64,000 bases of DNA from the NCBI RefSeq assembly GCF_002014855.1, contig NZ_MUYV01000001.1, forward strand, positions 62,001 to 126,000. Reading direction: 5' to 3'. The position numbers and the translations under genes are program-made. The DNA is from Moraxella porci DSM 25326 (GTDB taxonomy: Bacteria; Pseudomonadota; Gammaproteobacteria; Pseudomonadales; Moraxellaceae). Positions 10,599 to 22,772 of the stretch are shown piece after piece. Numbering within the stretch: position 1 is the first letter of the stretch; each line of letters starts with the position of its first letter. The notes under the pieces were generated by a model. It did not search any database. It worked only from the letters and a program-made list of their open reading frames with translations, and was not told the origin of the DNA.

Positions 10599-11240
10599 AT
10601 GATGTCTAAATTCACTCATGAACTAGTTGAAAAAAACACCGGCTTGCTTGTCATCTTTATCGTGATCGCGATCAGCTTTGCGACTTTGGTTGAGATTGTG
10701 CCATTGATTTTCGATCGCACAGCGCCAGAAGAAGGCGGTGTGAACAAGCCATTGCCAAATATGCGTCCTTGGACTGCACTTGAGCTGGAAGGTCGCGATA
10801 TTTATATTCGTGAAGGCTGTCATGTTTGCCATACGCAGATGGTTCGTCCACTGCGTGCAGAAGTTGAACGCTATGGACCATACAGCCGTGCGGCAGAATC
10901 AGCGTGGGATCACCCATTCCTATGGGGCTCGAAGCGTACTGGTCCTGACCTAGCTCGTGTGGGCGGTCGCTATTCTGACCAATGGCACATTGATCATTTG
11001 ATCGATCCGCGTTCTGTTGTGCCTGAATCTGTGATGCCTGCTTATCCTTGGCTTGCTAAGAATGAAGTTGATGGCGCTAAGGTTCAAGAAAAAATGCGTC
11101 TGTTTAAAGATCGTTTTGGCTTGCCTTATACAGAAGCAGACATTGAAGCTGCACCTGACCAAGTTCAAGGTGCCACCGAGCTTGACGCCCTTGTTGCTTA
11201 TCTGCAACAGCTGGGTATCGCCATGCAAGGTCAACGCTAA
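10599..11240 (+). CDS. ccoO: cbb3-type cytochrome c oxidase subunit II (monoheme)
   Basis: Membrane-anchored monoheme c-type cytochrome that passes electrons to CcoN. It has 213 residues: one membrane helix at about 15-38, then a periplasmic domain with the heme motif CHVCH (C74, C77, H78) followed by [15 protein letters not shown], a CcoO signature. A later methionine in [12 protein letters not shown] is the likely sixth ligand. Two adjacent ATG codons (10599 and 10602) could start it, the GGGG after the ccoN stop serving as ribosome site. The stop overlaps the ccoQ start (TAATG). Confidence 0.97.
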   Translation: MMSKFTHELVEKNTGLLVIFIVIAISFATLVEIVPLIFDRTAPEEGGVNKPLPNMRPWTALELEGRDIYIREGCHVCHTQMVRPLRAEVERYGPYSRAAESAWDHPFLWGSKRTGPDLARVGGRYSDQWHIDHLIDPRSVVPESVMPAYPWLAKNEVDGAKVQEKMRLFKDRFGLPYTEADIEAAPDQVQGATELDALVAYLQQLGIAMQGQR

Positions 11241-11422
11241 TGAATTGGGGCGTTTTACATAGCATTGCGACCGTAGCGGCATTTATTGCCTTCATCGGTA
11301 TCGCATGGTGGGCATATTCACCCAAAAATAAAAAACGCTTTGAAGAAGATGCACAACTTGCGCTGGATGACAAAGATCTAACTGCTTTGTCATCAAAACA
11401 GCGCACTAAGGATACACAATGA
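11240..11422 (+). CDS. ccoQ: cbb3-type oxidase small subunit CcoQ
   Basis: A 60-residue single-span protein: membrane helix at residues 6-25 ending in AWWAYSPKNKKRFEEDAQL, the usual CcoQ/FixQ signature, then a charged cytoplasmic tail. CcoQ stabilises the interaction of CcoP with the CcoNO core. Its ATG overlaps the ccoO stop codon and its own stop overlaps the ccoP start, so translation of the four genes is tightly coupled. Confidence 0.93.
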   Translation: MNWGVLHSIATVAAFIAFIGIAWWAYSPKNKKRFEEDAQLALDDKDLTALSSKQRTKDTQ

Positions 11423-12492
11423 GCTTTTTTTGGAGTTCTTGGATTACCATCTTGTCACTAGGCTGCTGGTTATTCATCTTTGGCGTATTGGTGTGGACCT
11501 TGAGATCTAAGCCAGTACTTGAAGAAGATGAAACCACAGGCCACTCATACGATGGCATCCGAGAGTATGACAAACCACTGCCAAAATGGTGGTTGGTGAT
11601 TTTCTTTGGCACCTTGATTTGGGGCTTGGGTTACTTCATTTTGTTCCCAGCGATTCAGCCAAATGCATGGAAAGGTGTGACGACGGTAGAGGTCGATGGC
11701 CAGCAAGTACCTTGGACTTCAGCCAATGAGCTGAATAGCCAACTACAAGCCAACAACCGCGTCTTTACCGAAAACTTTGAACAAAATATCTTGGCAAATG
11801 CGGGCGCATCAGAAGCCACCGTTGTATTGGCTAAGCTTAATGAGCTACAAGCCAGCCGTCAGCCGGGCGAAGATGATCCTGCACTACAAACGCAGATCAA
11901 TGATCAAATCAAACTGCTAGCGCCATATGTAGATAAGCTGGCTGCCGATCCTGAAGCACAAAAAATCGGTAACCGTCTATTCCTACAAAACTGCGCACTT
12001 TGCCACGGTTCAAACGCCAAAGGTGCGACTGGCTATCCTGATTTGACGGATAATGATTGGCTGTATGGTGGCGATGCTGAACAAGTACTGTTGACCATTC
12101 ATAATGGCCGTGTGGGTGCGATGGAAGCATGGCAACCAAAAATCGGTGAAGCAGGCGTCAAAGCGACCGCTGAATATGTGCTGAGCATTTCTGGCAACCA
12201 AAATGGCTATGAACTAGATCCAGCCAAAGTTGCTCAAGGTAAGGCCATTTTTGAGAATCCTCAAAACTGTGCACTATGCCATGGTGCAGACGCAAAAGGC
12301 CAAATCGCCATGGGCGCACCGAATCTGACCGATGATATCTGGTTGTTTGGTGGCGATCGCGCTACCATCGAGACGACGATTCGTCATGGTCGTGCTGGTG
12401 TGATGCCTGAATGGCAAACCAAGCTGGGTAATGAACGCGTGATGCTACTTGCAGCATATGTGCGCTCACTGTCTCAAAACCAAGCGCAATAA
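11419..12492 (+). CDS. ccoP: cbb3-type cytochrome c oxidase subunit III (diheme)
   Basis: Diheme c-type cytochrome, entry point of electrons into cbb3 oxidase. It has 357 residues with two N-terminal membrane helices (about 5-27 and 54-77) joined by a loop containing YDGIREYDKPLPKWW, typical of CcoP. Two periplasmic heme domains follow, with CALCH at 192-196 and again at 284-288. The region between the second helix and the first heme is longer and more acidic than in compact CcoPs (residues about 90-180). It ends the operon and is followed by a strong terminator. Confidence 0.97.
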   Translation: MSFFWSSWITILSLGCWLFIFGVLVWTLRSKPVLEEDETTGHSYDGIREYDKPLPKWWLVIFFGTLIWGLGYFILFPAIQPNAWKGVTTVEVDGQQVPWTSANELNSQLQANNRVFTENFEQNILANAGASEATVVLAKLNELQASRQPGEDDPALQTQINDQIKLLAPYVDKLAADPEAQKIGNRLFLQNCALCHGSNAKGATGYPDLTDNDWLYGGDAEQVLLTIHNGRVGAMEAWQPKIGEAGVKATAEYVLSISGNQNGYELDPAKVAQGKAIFENPQNCALCHGADAKGQIAMGAPNLTDDIWLFGGDRATIETTIRHGRAGVMPEWQTKLGNERVMLLAAYVRSLSQNQAQ

Positions 12493-12503
12493 TTGCAATT
12501 GGT

Positions 12504-12536
12504 AAAAAAGAGCCGCCAAGTGTGGCTCTTTTTTAT
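12504..12536 (+). terminator. Terminator of ccoNOQP
   Basis: AAAAAAGAGCC, nine-base loop, GGCTCTTTTTT: a perfect eleven-base stem ending in a T run, just after the ccoP stop. Confidence 0.9.
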
Positions 12537-12540
12537 ATAA

Positions 12541-14250
<1,710 letters not shown>

Positions 14251-14255
14251 CATTC

Positions 14256-14293
14256 AAAGCACATCAAGCCATGTTCGTTTGGTGTGCTTTTTT
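14256..14293 (+). terminator. Terminator of pyrG
   Basis: AAAGCACATCAA / TTGGTGTGCTTTTTT with one G-U pair, six bases after the pyrG stop. Confidence 0.85.
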
Positions 14294-14379
14294 GTGAATG
14301 CGCGTGTTTTTATGATCGGTTGGTAGTATAATAAGCAAGTCCATCTTAATGGTCTTTACTTGATTCTAAGGATTTTGAC

Positions 14380-15243
14380 ATGACACAGCCAATGACAGCT
14401 GCTCAATCTACCGTCAGCGTTGCTGGGATTGAGATTGCCAATGATAAGCCATTCGTCTTGTTCGGCGGTATGAATGTGCTTGAAAGCCGCGAATTGGCTT
14501 TTGAGATTGCAGAGCGATATATTGATATTTGTAATCGTTTGGGTATTGGCTATGTATTTAAGGCAAGCTTTGATAAGGCGAACCGCTCAAGTCTGTACTC
14601 GTTTCGTGGCCCAAGTCTTGAAACGGGCTTGACTTGGCTAAATGACATCAAAGAAGCTTATAATGTACCCATCATTACAGATGTGCATGAGCCATATCAA
14701 GCCGCCCCTGTGGCAAAAGTCGCTGATGTCTTACAGTTGCCTGCGTTTTTGTCGCGTCAAACTGACTTGGTCAGCGCCATTGCGCGCACTGGTAAAGTCA
14801 TCAATGTCAAAAAAGCACAGTTTCTAGCGCCGCACGAGATGCGTCATATTATCAACAAATGCCTTGAAGCGGGGAATGACCAAGTGATCCTTTGTGAGCG
14901 CGGATCGGCATTTGGCTATAATAATCTGATCGTCGATATGCTGGGTTTTGACACCATGAAAGCGATGAATGTACCGGTGTTTTTTGATGTGACACATGCG
15001 CTGCAAGAGCCTGGCGCGCGCTCAGACAGTGCCGGCGGTCGTCGCCATCAAATCACCACGCTTGCTAAGGCGGGTATGGCGACAGGGCTGGCGGGCTTGT
15101 TCTTGGAGGCACACCCTGATCCTGATAAAGCCAAATGCGATGGCCCTTGTGCGCTGCGTTTGGATCAGCTTGAGCCGTTTTTGACCCAGTTAAAGCAAAT
15201 TGATGATCTTGTCAAAGGCTTTGAGGTGCTAGACACCAAATAA
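14380..15243 (+). CDS. kdsA: 3-deoxy-8-phosphooctulonate synthase
   Basis: Joins phosphoenolpyruvate and arabinose-5-phosphate to KDO-8-phosphate, committing carbon to the lipooligosaccharide inner core. The 287 residues match the family. Motifs include [12 protein letters not shown] near the N-terminus, [34 protein letters not shown] and the C-terminal [22 protein letters not shown] at 14327-14332 may be its -10 box, though no good -35 is seen. eno follows 90 bases later. Confidence 0.97.
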   Translation: MTQPMTAAQSTVSVAGIEIANDKPFVLFGGMNVLESRELAFEIAERYIDICNRLGIGYVFKASFDKANRSSLYSFRGPSLETGLTWLNDIKEAYNVPIITDVHEPYQAAPVAKVADVLQLPAFLSRQTDLVSAIARTGKVINVKKAQFLAPHEMRHIINKCLEAGNDQVILCERGSAFGYNNLIVDMLGFDTMKAMNVPVFFDVTHALQEPGARSDSAGGRRHQITTLAKAGMATGLAGLFLEAHPDPDKAKCDGPCALRLDQLEPFLTQLKQIDDLVKGFEVLDTK

Positions 15244-15309
15244 TCCAAGACTGCTTATGCAAGTTGATGGATGGTTTTAATGGACTGAAAGTTAGGTTTT
15301 TAATTTTAA

Positions 15310-16649
<1,340 letters not shown>

Positions 16650-16650
<1 letters not shown>

Positions 16651-17096
16651 TGGATGAGTTAAGGCGGGGTAACACTGCGGTGAAAATCATCAAAAATGCA
16701 CATCGATTGAGGGGAGCTAACTTTAGCTATATATTAGCCATTGTGATCGCCGCAGTGATATTGGCCATGATGCAGTATCAATATTGGTATGGTGAATATG
16801 GCCATGCCAATTTGGCTGAAGTCAAAAGCCAGCTGGCCGAACAGACTCGTCTCAATCAAGAGCAAAGCTATAAAAACAGCATCTTATTGGCGGATGTTAA
16901 AGACCTAAAATCTGGACTGTCTGCCATCGAAGAGCATGCACGACTGGATTTGGGCTTGATTAAGCGCGGTGAGACTTTTGTACAGTTGTCTAATGCGCCA
17001 ATTACCTACTCTCGTCAGCCTCTGCCTGAAGTGCAAGCGGATGTTGAGGCTGTCGATGCCTTACCAGAGCCTGCTGTGACCGATCAAGCGCAATAA
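16650..17096 (+). CDS. ftsB: Cell division protein FtsB (septum formation initiator)
   Basis: Bitopic inner-membrane protein of the FtsQLB divisome subcomplex. It has 148 residues: a cytoplasmic start, one membrane helix at about 26-47, then a periplasmic coiled coil (NLAEVKSQLAEQTRLNQEQ) and the IEEHARLDLGLIKRGETFVQL signature of FtsB (split here around L/G). Both the N-terminal segment before the helix and the C-terminal tail after the motif are longer than in the 103-residue E. coli protein. The eno-ftsB-ispD order is the standard gammaproteobacterial one and supports the call. Confidence 0.92.
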
Positions 17097-17177
17097 GCTT
17101 TGATGATGGCATTTGATTATCAATGAATGCAGTACATCACGCTTTTTATCGGCTCATGCTTTATACGCAACATCCTT

Positions 17178-17211
17178 CGCCAAGCTGATCAACTTGGCGA
17201 TTTTATTTTTA
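17178..17211 (+). terminator. Terminator after ftsB
   Basis: CGCCAAG, eight-base loop, CTTGGCG followed by ATTTTATTTTT. It separates ftsB from ispD, so ispD may need read-through or its own promoter. Confidence 0.75.
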
Positions 17212-17300
17212 GTTATGGTTGGATGGCCTGCATGCATTGTGATACGATCACTCTTTGAAAGACAGCCATTTAATATCATTAATCCAAAGACCTTATTGAT

Positions 17301-18008
17301 ATGAGTACGATTTATCCACTCATCGTCGCCGCTGGTACCGGATCTCGATTCGGTGGCGATCTGCCCAAGCAGTACCTTAGAATTTTAAATAAAAGCATCT
17401 TGGCGCACAGTGTCGAGAGGCTCAACCATCCTGCGCTTTCGGCATTGACTTTGGTGGTCTCTGCACAGGATGCTTGGATTAAGGATGCGTGTGTGGATAT
17501 TGAGGCGTCATATTCATTGCCAATACATTTGGCGATTGGAGGTGCTGAGCGTTGGCAGTCGGTGATGAATGGCCTTAACAGCATCTGTCAACTGGGCGCC
17601 AAAGCAGACGACTGGGTGTTGATCCATGATGCGGCGCGCCCTTGTTTGCCACGATCTGATTTACAAAAAATCATTGATAAGATCCACTCTAACGATGCGT
17701 GTGCCATCATCTTGGCCAGCGCAGTTGTCGATACGCTCAAATACGCCAAAGATGGCCGTATCAGTCATACTGTCGATCGTGAGAATCTGTGGCAATCGCT
17801 GACACCGCAGGCATTTCAAATCAAGACGCTTAAAGCTGCCTTTGACTATGTGATGACAAATGACATTCACATCACTGATGAGGCGGCTGCATGCGAGGCG
17901 ATGGGTGTGGCCGTAGATATCATCGCAGCTTCGCGCATGAATATTAAGCTGACTTATCCAGAGGATCTGCCATTGATTCAGGCTTTGATCACCCAGAGTG
18001 ATGCGTGA
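17301..18008 (+). CDS. ispD: 2-C-methyl-D-erythritol 4-phosphate cytidylyltransferase
   Basis: Third enzyme of the MEP isoprenoid pathway, transferring CMP from CTP to methylerythritol phosphate. The 235 residues fit. The nucleotide-binding motif AAGTGSRFGGDLPKQY is near the N-terminus, followed by HDAARPCL and VDRENLWQSLTPQAF. Its pathway partner ispF, often adjacent or fused, lies separately at 33.2 kb. comEC begins 23 bases after its stop. Confidence 0.97.
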   Translation: MSTIYPLIVAAGTGSRFGGDLPKQYLRILNKSILAHSVERLNHPALSALTLVVSAQDAWIKDACVDIEASYSLPIHLAIGGAERWQSVMNGLNSICQLGAKADDWVLIHDAARPCLPRSDLQKIIDKIHSNDACAIILASAVVDTLKYAKDGRISHTVDRENLWQSLTPQAFQIKTLKAAFDYVMTNDIHITDEAAACEAMGVAVDIIAASRMNIKLTYPEDLPLIQALITQSDA

Positions 18009-18030
18009 GATTCTTTGGTAGGGCGCTGTG

Positions 18031-20532
18031 ATGGCAATTTGGCTGTTTGGGTTGATCTCGGCAGTGCTTTTGGTGCTACTGGGTACGGTTGAGGGTTTTT
18101 GGTTTGATGAGTTTTGGCTGCAGATTTTTGGTGATGATCGCCTAAGCATTGGCTTGACAGCTGCTTTGCTGCTGACGATGGGATCGACATTGTTATGGCC
18201 GAAACTTGATAAGCGACTGCCCAGGGCGGCAAAGCTGGTCTTTGGCGTGCTGATGCTGGGTTTATTTATCATAAAAGCACTGACCGCCTATGTGGCTTAT
18301 GAAAAACTCACGCCCAAATCGCGTCATATCATCAGCGCCACAGCGTACATAGATACCATCAGCGATGGCGTCTATGATCCTGTGATGGGCAGTGCGTATC
18401 GTCAAGTCGCCACCATTCATCATATCAAGCCTGCATCTGCATCAAAGATGCAGGCTTTGGATGTATTTAACCCATTTAATGATGGTGCGATGACTGTGCC
18501 CGCTTTAGATTCGTCAGCACATCAGGCGATGGAGGGGGCGACCGTGATGCTAAGCGCGCACCCGAATTTTACCAAAACAAATCTTGATGAGCTAAGCAAT
18601 CTTAAGCCAGCTATGGCGGTATCGATGCAGCTGTTGATCACGCCCATCGATCGTACGGTCAGTGCTGATGGGTTTGATGCCAATCAATGGCTTAAGACGC
18701 GCCATGTTCATGCAAATGCACAGATATTATCAATAGACGAGATAAAACCAAGATCAGCTCAATCACGACGAGCGCAGCTTGGCTTAAAGCTTGAGCAGTA
18801 TCGGCAACGACTTCGGACGCATTTTTATCAGAATTGGAGCACGAAAACTTACGCGCAGGCACAAGCGGATGCTGTGACCTTGAGCCTAATGACGGGTGAT
18901 CGCGCTTTGATCGATAAAAGCACCAAGGATCTGTATCAGCTGGCTGGTATTTCGCATTTGCTTGCGATCTCTGGGACGCATGTGCTGTTTTTGGCGATGA
19001 TTTTATCCACCGTGGTGACGGGGATCACGGATCGATTTGCGCTTAATATCTATCAAACACTGCCGCGATGGCAAATTCGTATGGCGGTTATGGTTGCAGC
19101 AAGCGTGCTGTACGCACTATTTACAGGATTTGAGGTACCAGCGGTGCGTACGGTGTATCTTTTGATGGCAGCCTGGCTGATTCGTTATTTTGTGCTGCCG
19201 ATTGGGATGGTCTCAGCGCTGTCTTGGGTGGCCTTATTGATGATTTGGCTGGATCCTTATGTGCTATGGCAGGCAGGGTTTTGGCTGTCCTTCATTGCGG
19301 TACTGGTGTTGATGCGATATGAGTTATCAGAGGCGCAGCTGGCTTCTGGTGACAGCGTGCTTTGGCAGCCCAAATTGTGGCCGCAAGCAGTGTGGCAGTT
19401 GGCCAAGCTGCAGTTTTGGCTGTTTTTTGCGATGTTGCCGCTGTCGATTTTGTTGTTTGGGAAAATATCCATTTGGGGTCTTGTGGTCAATTTATTTGCC
19501 ATTGGTTTATTTGGTTTTGTGGTTGTGCCGCTAAATTTATTGGCAGGATCGTTATTTTGGCTGCTGCCCCAGCTGGCCGATGGCCTGTGGTTTTTGGCAT
19601 CATCACTGCTGTATGCGCTGCACGAGGCACTGAATTTTAGTCTTGGTCATCAACTGGGTGCGATCAGTGCTTGGTGGTATGCACCGTTTACCATGGCAGG
19701 ATTTTTGTTGTGTTTTTTGTTGGTGGGACTGCTGATTTTGCCAAAAGTGCTGCCGCGATCACTGATGATGATGCCAATACTTGCCATCGTGTTTTTGGCA
19801 TCGGATCATTCACAGCCGTCATTGGTATTGATGCATCTACCCACCGATAGCCAACAGACGAGCCAACTCTTATTGATTCAATCCGATGGTCAAAAAAAGC
19901 GCCATTGGCTGATATTAAATGACTTGGGTGCTAAATCACTACGCGCCAACCACGCAAACACCCTTATCGATCAGCTGCATCGTCAAGGTGTGGCGCGATC
20001 TGGTTTGGATGGTGTCATTGTACAGTCCACCAGTGCGATATTTATGCCAATGGTCGCTGAGCTGGCCACAAGAATGCCTGTGCATCGCTACTGGCAAGCG
20101 GGCGATCATCAGCCGCTGGCATCATTACGACATGAGCCGTGTCAAGCGGGCATGACTTGGCAAGCTGATGGGCTGATGCTGCGCGCGCTGACAGGCTGGC
20201 ATGAGATCGATGATGAGCGCGTACAGCACTGCGAGATTGAGCTTTTGAGTGATCAGTCGCTGACTGTGATGGGCATGCCGATGGCATCGGATGCGCTGCC
20301 AGACATCATGGAGCAGTCTGATGATACCAAAAATAAAACGCAGCTGATCTTTAACACCAGCAGCGAGCCGCTGTTATGGCAGCTATGGGAGATGATGTGC
20401 GCAAGCGACGAGTCGCTAAAAATTACTGAAGATTTGACCCATCAGCGATACTGGCTATCCACGAGCCGCACTGCCAATAGCGATGCTCTCAACACAAAGC
20501 TGACAGAGACTTCACAGATAATATTGGAGTGA
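18031..20532 (+). CDS. comEC: ComEC/Rec2 DNA uptake channel
   Basis: Inner-membrane channel that imports single-stranded DNA in natural transformation. It has 833 residues: N-terminal membrane helices (to about 90), a DUF4131/OB-like soluble region (about 95-240), the Competence domain with its signature GISHLLAISGTHVLFLAM near 305-325 and many helices to about 590, then a C-terminal beta-lactamase-like domain. In that last domain the HxDxDH metal motif is not visible: the expected place reads VIVQSTSAIFMPMV. A GTG at 18028 is an alternative start. Not unusual for competent Moraxellaceae. Confidence 0.9.
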   Translation: MAIWLFGLISAVLLVLLGTVEGFWFDEFWLQIFGDDRLSIGLTAALLLTMGSTLLWPKLDKRLPRAAKLVFGVLMLGLFIIKALTAYVAYEKLTPKSRHIISATAYIDTISDGVYDPVMGSAYRQVATIHHIKPASASKMQALDVFNPFNDGAMTVPALDSSAHQAMEGATVMLSAHPNFTKTNLDELSNLKPAMAVSMQLLITPIDRTVSADGFDANQWLKTRHVHANAQILSIDEIKPRSAQSRRAQLGLKLEQYRQRLRTHFYQNWSTKTYAQAQADAVTLSLMTGDRALIDKSTKDLYQLAGISHLLAISGTHVLFLAMILSTVVTGITDRFALNIYQTLPRWQIRMAVMVAASVLYALFTGFEVPAVRTVYLLMAAWLIRYFVLPIGMVSALSWVALLMIWLDPYVLWQAGFWLSFIAVLVLMRYELSEAQLASGDSVLWQPKLWPQAVWQLAKLQFWLFFAMLPLSILLFGKISIWGLVVNLFAIGLFGFVVVPLNLLAGSLFWLLPQLADGLWFLASSLLYALHEALNFSLGHQLGAISAWWYAPFTMAGFLLCFLLVGLLILPKVLPRSLMMMPILAIVFLASDHSQPSLVLMHLPTDSQQTSQLLLIQSDGQKKRHWLILNDLGAKSLRANHANTLIDQLHRQGVARSGLDGVIVQSTSAIFMPMVAELATRMPVHRYWQAGDHQPLASLRHEPCQAGMTWQADGLMLRALTGWHEIDDERVQHCEIELLSDQSLTVMGMPMASDALPDIMEQSDDTKNKTQLIFNTSSEPLLWQLWEMMCASDESLKITEDLTHQRYWLSTSRTANSDALNTKLTETSQIILE

Positions 20533-20652
20533 CTTTTTTGATTGTGGCTGCTTTAAGATGCACTTGGTGCTATCGCTCACCCATCTTTTGAGGTAGAATA
20601 CTGAGTCAAACGCTTTTATCTTAATTTTATCATCTTTTAAAGGTAATATTTC

Positions 20653-21687
20653 ATGGCATGGCCACCAAATCCCAACAAATCCAATGATCAGCTGCCAGCT
20701 GGTACACCGATGACACCACCTCGTCAAGGCGAGGAATGGCGTCTGCTTGAAAAGACTTTGCTAGCCAGCATCGAAGAACAAAAGGCCAGCCGCCGTTGGT
20801 CGATCTTCTTTAAGCTTTTGACCTTTTGTTATTTATTGTTCCTATTGACGGCGATCGGCATCGGCTGTAGCGGCACTACGGGCAGCTCGCTCGATCGCAT
20901 TGGCATGAGCGAGCCACACATCGCTGTGATTAATGTCAGTGGCGCCATCGCACCAAATAGCGATACCAATGCCCAAAATATCAATGATTCATTAGCACAA
21001 GCTTTTGAAAATGAACAAGCACAGGCGGTGGTATTAAGCATTAATTCACCCGGCGGCTCCCCAGTTCAATCTGATGAGATTTGGCAAATGGCGATGGATC
21101 TGCGCCAAGAATACCCTGACAAAAAGCTGTACGCCATCATCGGCGATATGGGCGCGTCGGGCGCCTACTACATCGCTTCTGCTGCTGATGAAATCTGGGT
21201 CAATTCTTCAAGCCTGGTTGGCTCAATCGGTGTGATCATGTCAGGCTATAATATCGAGGAGCTGATGAATAAAATCGGCGTCAAAGATCGTACGCTGACC
21301 TCTGGCGAGTATAAAGATATTTTAAGCATGACGCGTGAAATGACCGCTGCTGAAGAGGCGCATGTTCAAAAATTGCTTGATAATACCCATCAAAACTTCA
21401 TCGATGCCGTCAAACAAGGCCGTGGCGATAAGCTAAAAAATCCAGATGAAAATCAGCTTTTTAGCGGGCTGTTTTGGACAGGAGATGATGCAGTGGCACT
21501 GGGCTTGGCGGATAAAACTGGTGGCATCAGCCAACTAAAAAAACAGCTGGAGCTTGAGACGGTGGACTATAGCTATGTCAATCCAATGAATGTATTTTTT
21601 GATCGCTTTGGGGTGCAAATCGGTAAAGGTCTGGGTGAGGGCGTCAAGCTAAGCTTTGGCGAAGATACGCCAACGAGCATCAAATAA
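20653..21687 (+). CDS. sppA: SppA-type signal peptide peptidase (S49)
   Basis: Inner-membrane serine protease that degrades cleaved signal peptides. It has 344 residues, the short single-domain form rather than the 618-residue E. coli double form. A cytoplasmic N-terminus is followed by a membrane anchor at about residues 52-75 and the S49 domain. NSPGGSPVQS, GDMGASGAYYIAS (serine nucleophile in ASG) and VGSIGVI are conserved, and the lysine in SGEYKDI is the likely general base. It stands alone with a strong terminator. Confidence 0.92.
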   Translation: MAWPPNPNKSNDQLPAGTPMTPPRQGEEWRLLEKTLLASIEEQKASRRWSIFFKLLTFCYLLFLLTAIGIGCSGTTGSSLDRIGMSEPHIAVINVSGAIAPNSDTNAQNINDSLAQAFENEQAQAVVLSINSPGGSPVQSDEIWQMAMDLRQEYPDKKLYAIIGDMGASGAYYIASAADEIWVNSSSLVGSIGVIMSGYNIEELMNKIGVKDRTLTSGEYKDILSMTREMTAAEEAHVQKLLDNTHQNFIDAVKQGRGDKLKNPDENQLFSGLFWTGDDAVALGLADKTGGISQLKKQLELETVDYSYVNPMNVFFDRFGVQIGKGLGEGVKLSFGEDTPTSIK

Positions 21688-21698
21688 CCTTAAGCCAC

Positions 21699-21734
21699 AA
21701 AAAACCTGCGCATTTGATGATGGCAGGTTTTTTT
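21699..21734 (+). terminator. Terminator of sppA
   Basis: AAAAACCTGC, loop, GCAGGTTTTTTT: a perfect stem with a seven-T run. Confidence 0.88.
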
Positions 21735-21755
21735 AGTGCGATAGAGTAGGGCAGA

Positions 21756-22058
21756 CTAGCCTAAATCGCATTTTTGATTCACATCGGCCAGTGCCTCATC
21801 GATAATCTTTTGGCTGACGCCTTTTTTACGCAGTTTTTCGATAAATAGCACATCATCAGCCAAAGTATAATCAGAATTATCGCGGTCAAGCCCTTGGCGG
21901 ATATACAGACGAATCAAACCTTGGATACGATCAAATCCATGATCTTGGGCAGTTACCTCCAGATGCTTGATGATTTCTTCAGATAAGCGCAAATGCACAG
22001 GGCGCATGATGGTCTGCGGATGGTCAGAATAGCGATTCTTGATGCGTGGTGGAAGCAT
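21756..22058 (-). CDS. Hypothetical protein, possible ribbon-helix-helix
   Basis: A 100-residue soluble protein with AAGGA six bases before its ATG. The stretch MRPVHLRLSEEIIKHLEVTAQDHGFDRIQGLIR (residues 18-50, split here) has the strand-helix-helix layout of CopG/MetJ-type DNA-binding proteins: alternating residues VHLRL, then two helices. The C-terminal half (LIEKLRKKGVSQKIIDEALADV-like helices) is not part of that fold and I do not recognise it. It stands alone between the sppA terminator and tRNA-Asn, with no toxin partner, so an antitoxin role is not supported. Confidence 0.6.
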   Translation of the reverse strand: MLPPRIKNRYSDHPQTIMRPVHLRLSEEIIKHLEVTAQDHGFDRIQGLIRLYIRQGLDRDNSDYTLADDVLFIEKLRKKGVSQKIIDEALADVNQKCDLG

Positions 22059-22184
22059 GAGTATCCTTTTTTAGTTGGGTCGGCTTGATCTATCAAGCGC
22101 GAATAAAGCGATATGAGCGATTATACCACGATGACGATGACTGTCAAATCCCGATGATCTTTTGCTGAGCGATCATAGACAAGC

Positions 22185-22217
22185 AAAAGCCCTTAGCTTG
22201 TGACTAAGGGCTTTTTT
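22185..22217. terminator. Terminator downstream of tRNA-Asn
   Basis: AAAAGCCCTTAG, seven-base loop, CTAAGGGCTTTTTT. It sits four bases beyond the tRNA 3' end; on the minus strand the T run is four long. Confidence 0.75.
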
Positions 22218-22221
22218 AATA

Positions 22222-22297
22222 TGGCTCCCCAACCTGGGCTCGAACCAGGGACACACGGATTAACAGTCCGATGCTCTACCGACTGAGCTATTGGGGA
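22222..22297 (-). tRNA. tRNA-Asn (anticodon GTT)
   Basis: Read on the minus strand, the 76 bases fold as a full cloverleaf. The acceptor stem is TCCCCAA / TTGGGGA with discriminator G and a genome-encoded CCA. The D-arm is GCTC...GAGC, the anticodon stem-loop is GGACTGTTAATCC with GTT reading asparagine codons, and the T-arm is CCTGGTTCGAGCCCAGG. A near-consensus promoter lies upstream. I see no integrated element using its 3' end. Confidence 0.97.
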
Positions 22298-22335
22298 ATG
22301 TCGGTATCTTTCGCTGTATGCTCAAGATGGTGCGT

Positions 22336-22363
22336 ATTATAGCAGGTTATTTTGACCTGTCAA
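22336..22363 (-). promoter_or_regulatory. Promoter of tRNA-Asn
   Basis: The minus strand carries TTGACA (22363-22358), a 16-base spacer and TATAAT (22341-22336), with TGC before the -10 giving an exact extended -10 as well. This is the best sigma-70 promoter in the window. Confidence 0.85.
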
Positions 22364-22462
22364 CACTTTTTTGATAAATTTTCAAAAAATAATCGAAAAT
22401 TTCCATCAAATACGCATAAAATAAAAAACCAAAGTACCGCTGTGAAGGGGTGACCATGAACC

Positions 22463-22630
22463 GTGAAGTTCAAGGCGGATAAGGGTAATGCTCATTACGG
22501 CTTCCTGATTCATCACAAGGATGCAGGCCTGCTCAACAGAAACATTGAACCCAAATCCTAATATAAGATTATCGGCTCAGGAATACGCTTCACTGGCGAG
22601 TACTTCAGAAACTTTATTATACCAAATTGA
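22463..22630 (+). pseudogene. Possible gene remnant of unknown family
   Basis: A GTG at 22463 opens 33 codons ending at TAA (22559-22561). The same frame then stays open for another 22 codons to TGA at 22628-22630. The translation has a coding-like look (VKFKADKGNAHYGFLIHHKD, then YKIIGSGIRFTGEYFRNF) and the base composition is higher in GC than the flanks. There is no ribosome site and stops occur just upstream. I do not recognise the family. It could be the tail of a decayed transferred gene or chance; the opposite strand also has a short open stretch. Confidence 0.25.
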
Positions 22631-22728
22631 GCAAATTTTTCAAGTTGATTGAATGGATAATGACTGCTATCTTATAAAGCAACTGTTTGATTTTAATTAA
22701 TTTTTTATCAATTTATTGCTTGAAGGTA

Positions 22729-22759
22729 CAAAAATGCCCATCGAAGTCGATGGGCATTT
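22729..22759 (-). terminator. Terminator of rpmB-rpmG
   Basis: The minus strand reads AAATGCCCATCGA, a very short loop, TCGATGGGCATTTTT: a thirteen-base stem followed by T residues, 14 bases after the rpmG stop. Confidence 0.85.
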
Positions 22760-22772
22760 GATTAAGAAGCGA

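Larger units (their letters stand above)
22298..22772. other. Intergenic region between tRNA-Asn and rpmG
   Basis: About 475 bases. It contains the tRNA-Asn promoter at the left, a possible gene remnant in the middle (22463-22630) and the rpmB-rpmG terminator at the right. The middle part is richer in GC and less repetitive than the AT-rich flanks, which is why a remnant is suspected. Confidence 0.5.

Noticed and set aside
22222..22630. Integrated element at tRNA-Asn
   Set aside because: The possible remnant lies on the 5' side of the tRNA, there is no integrase and no second copy of the tRNA 3' end.
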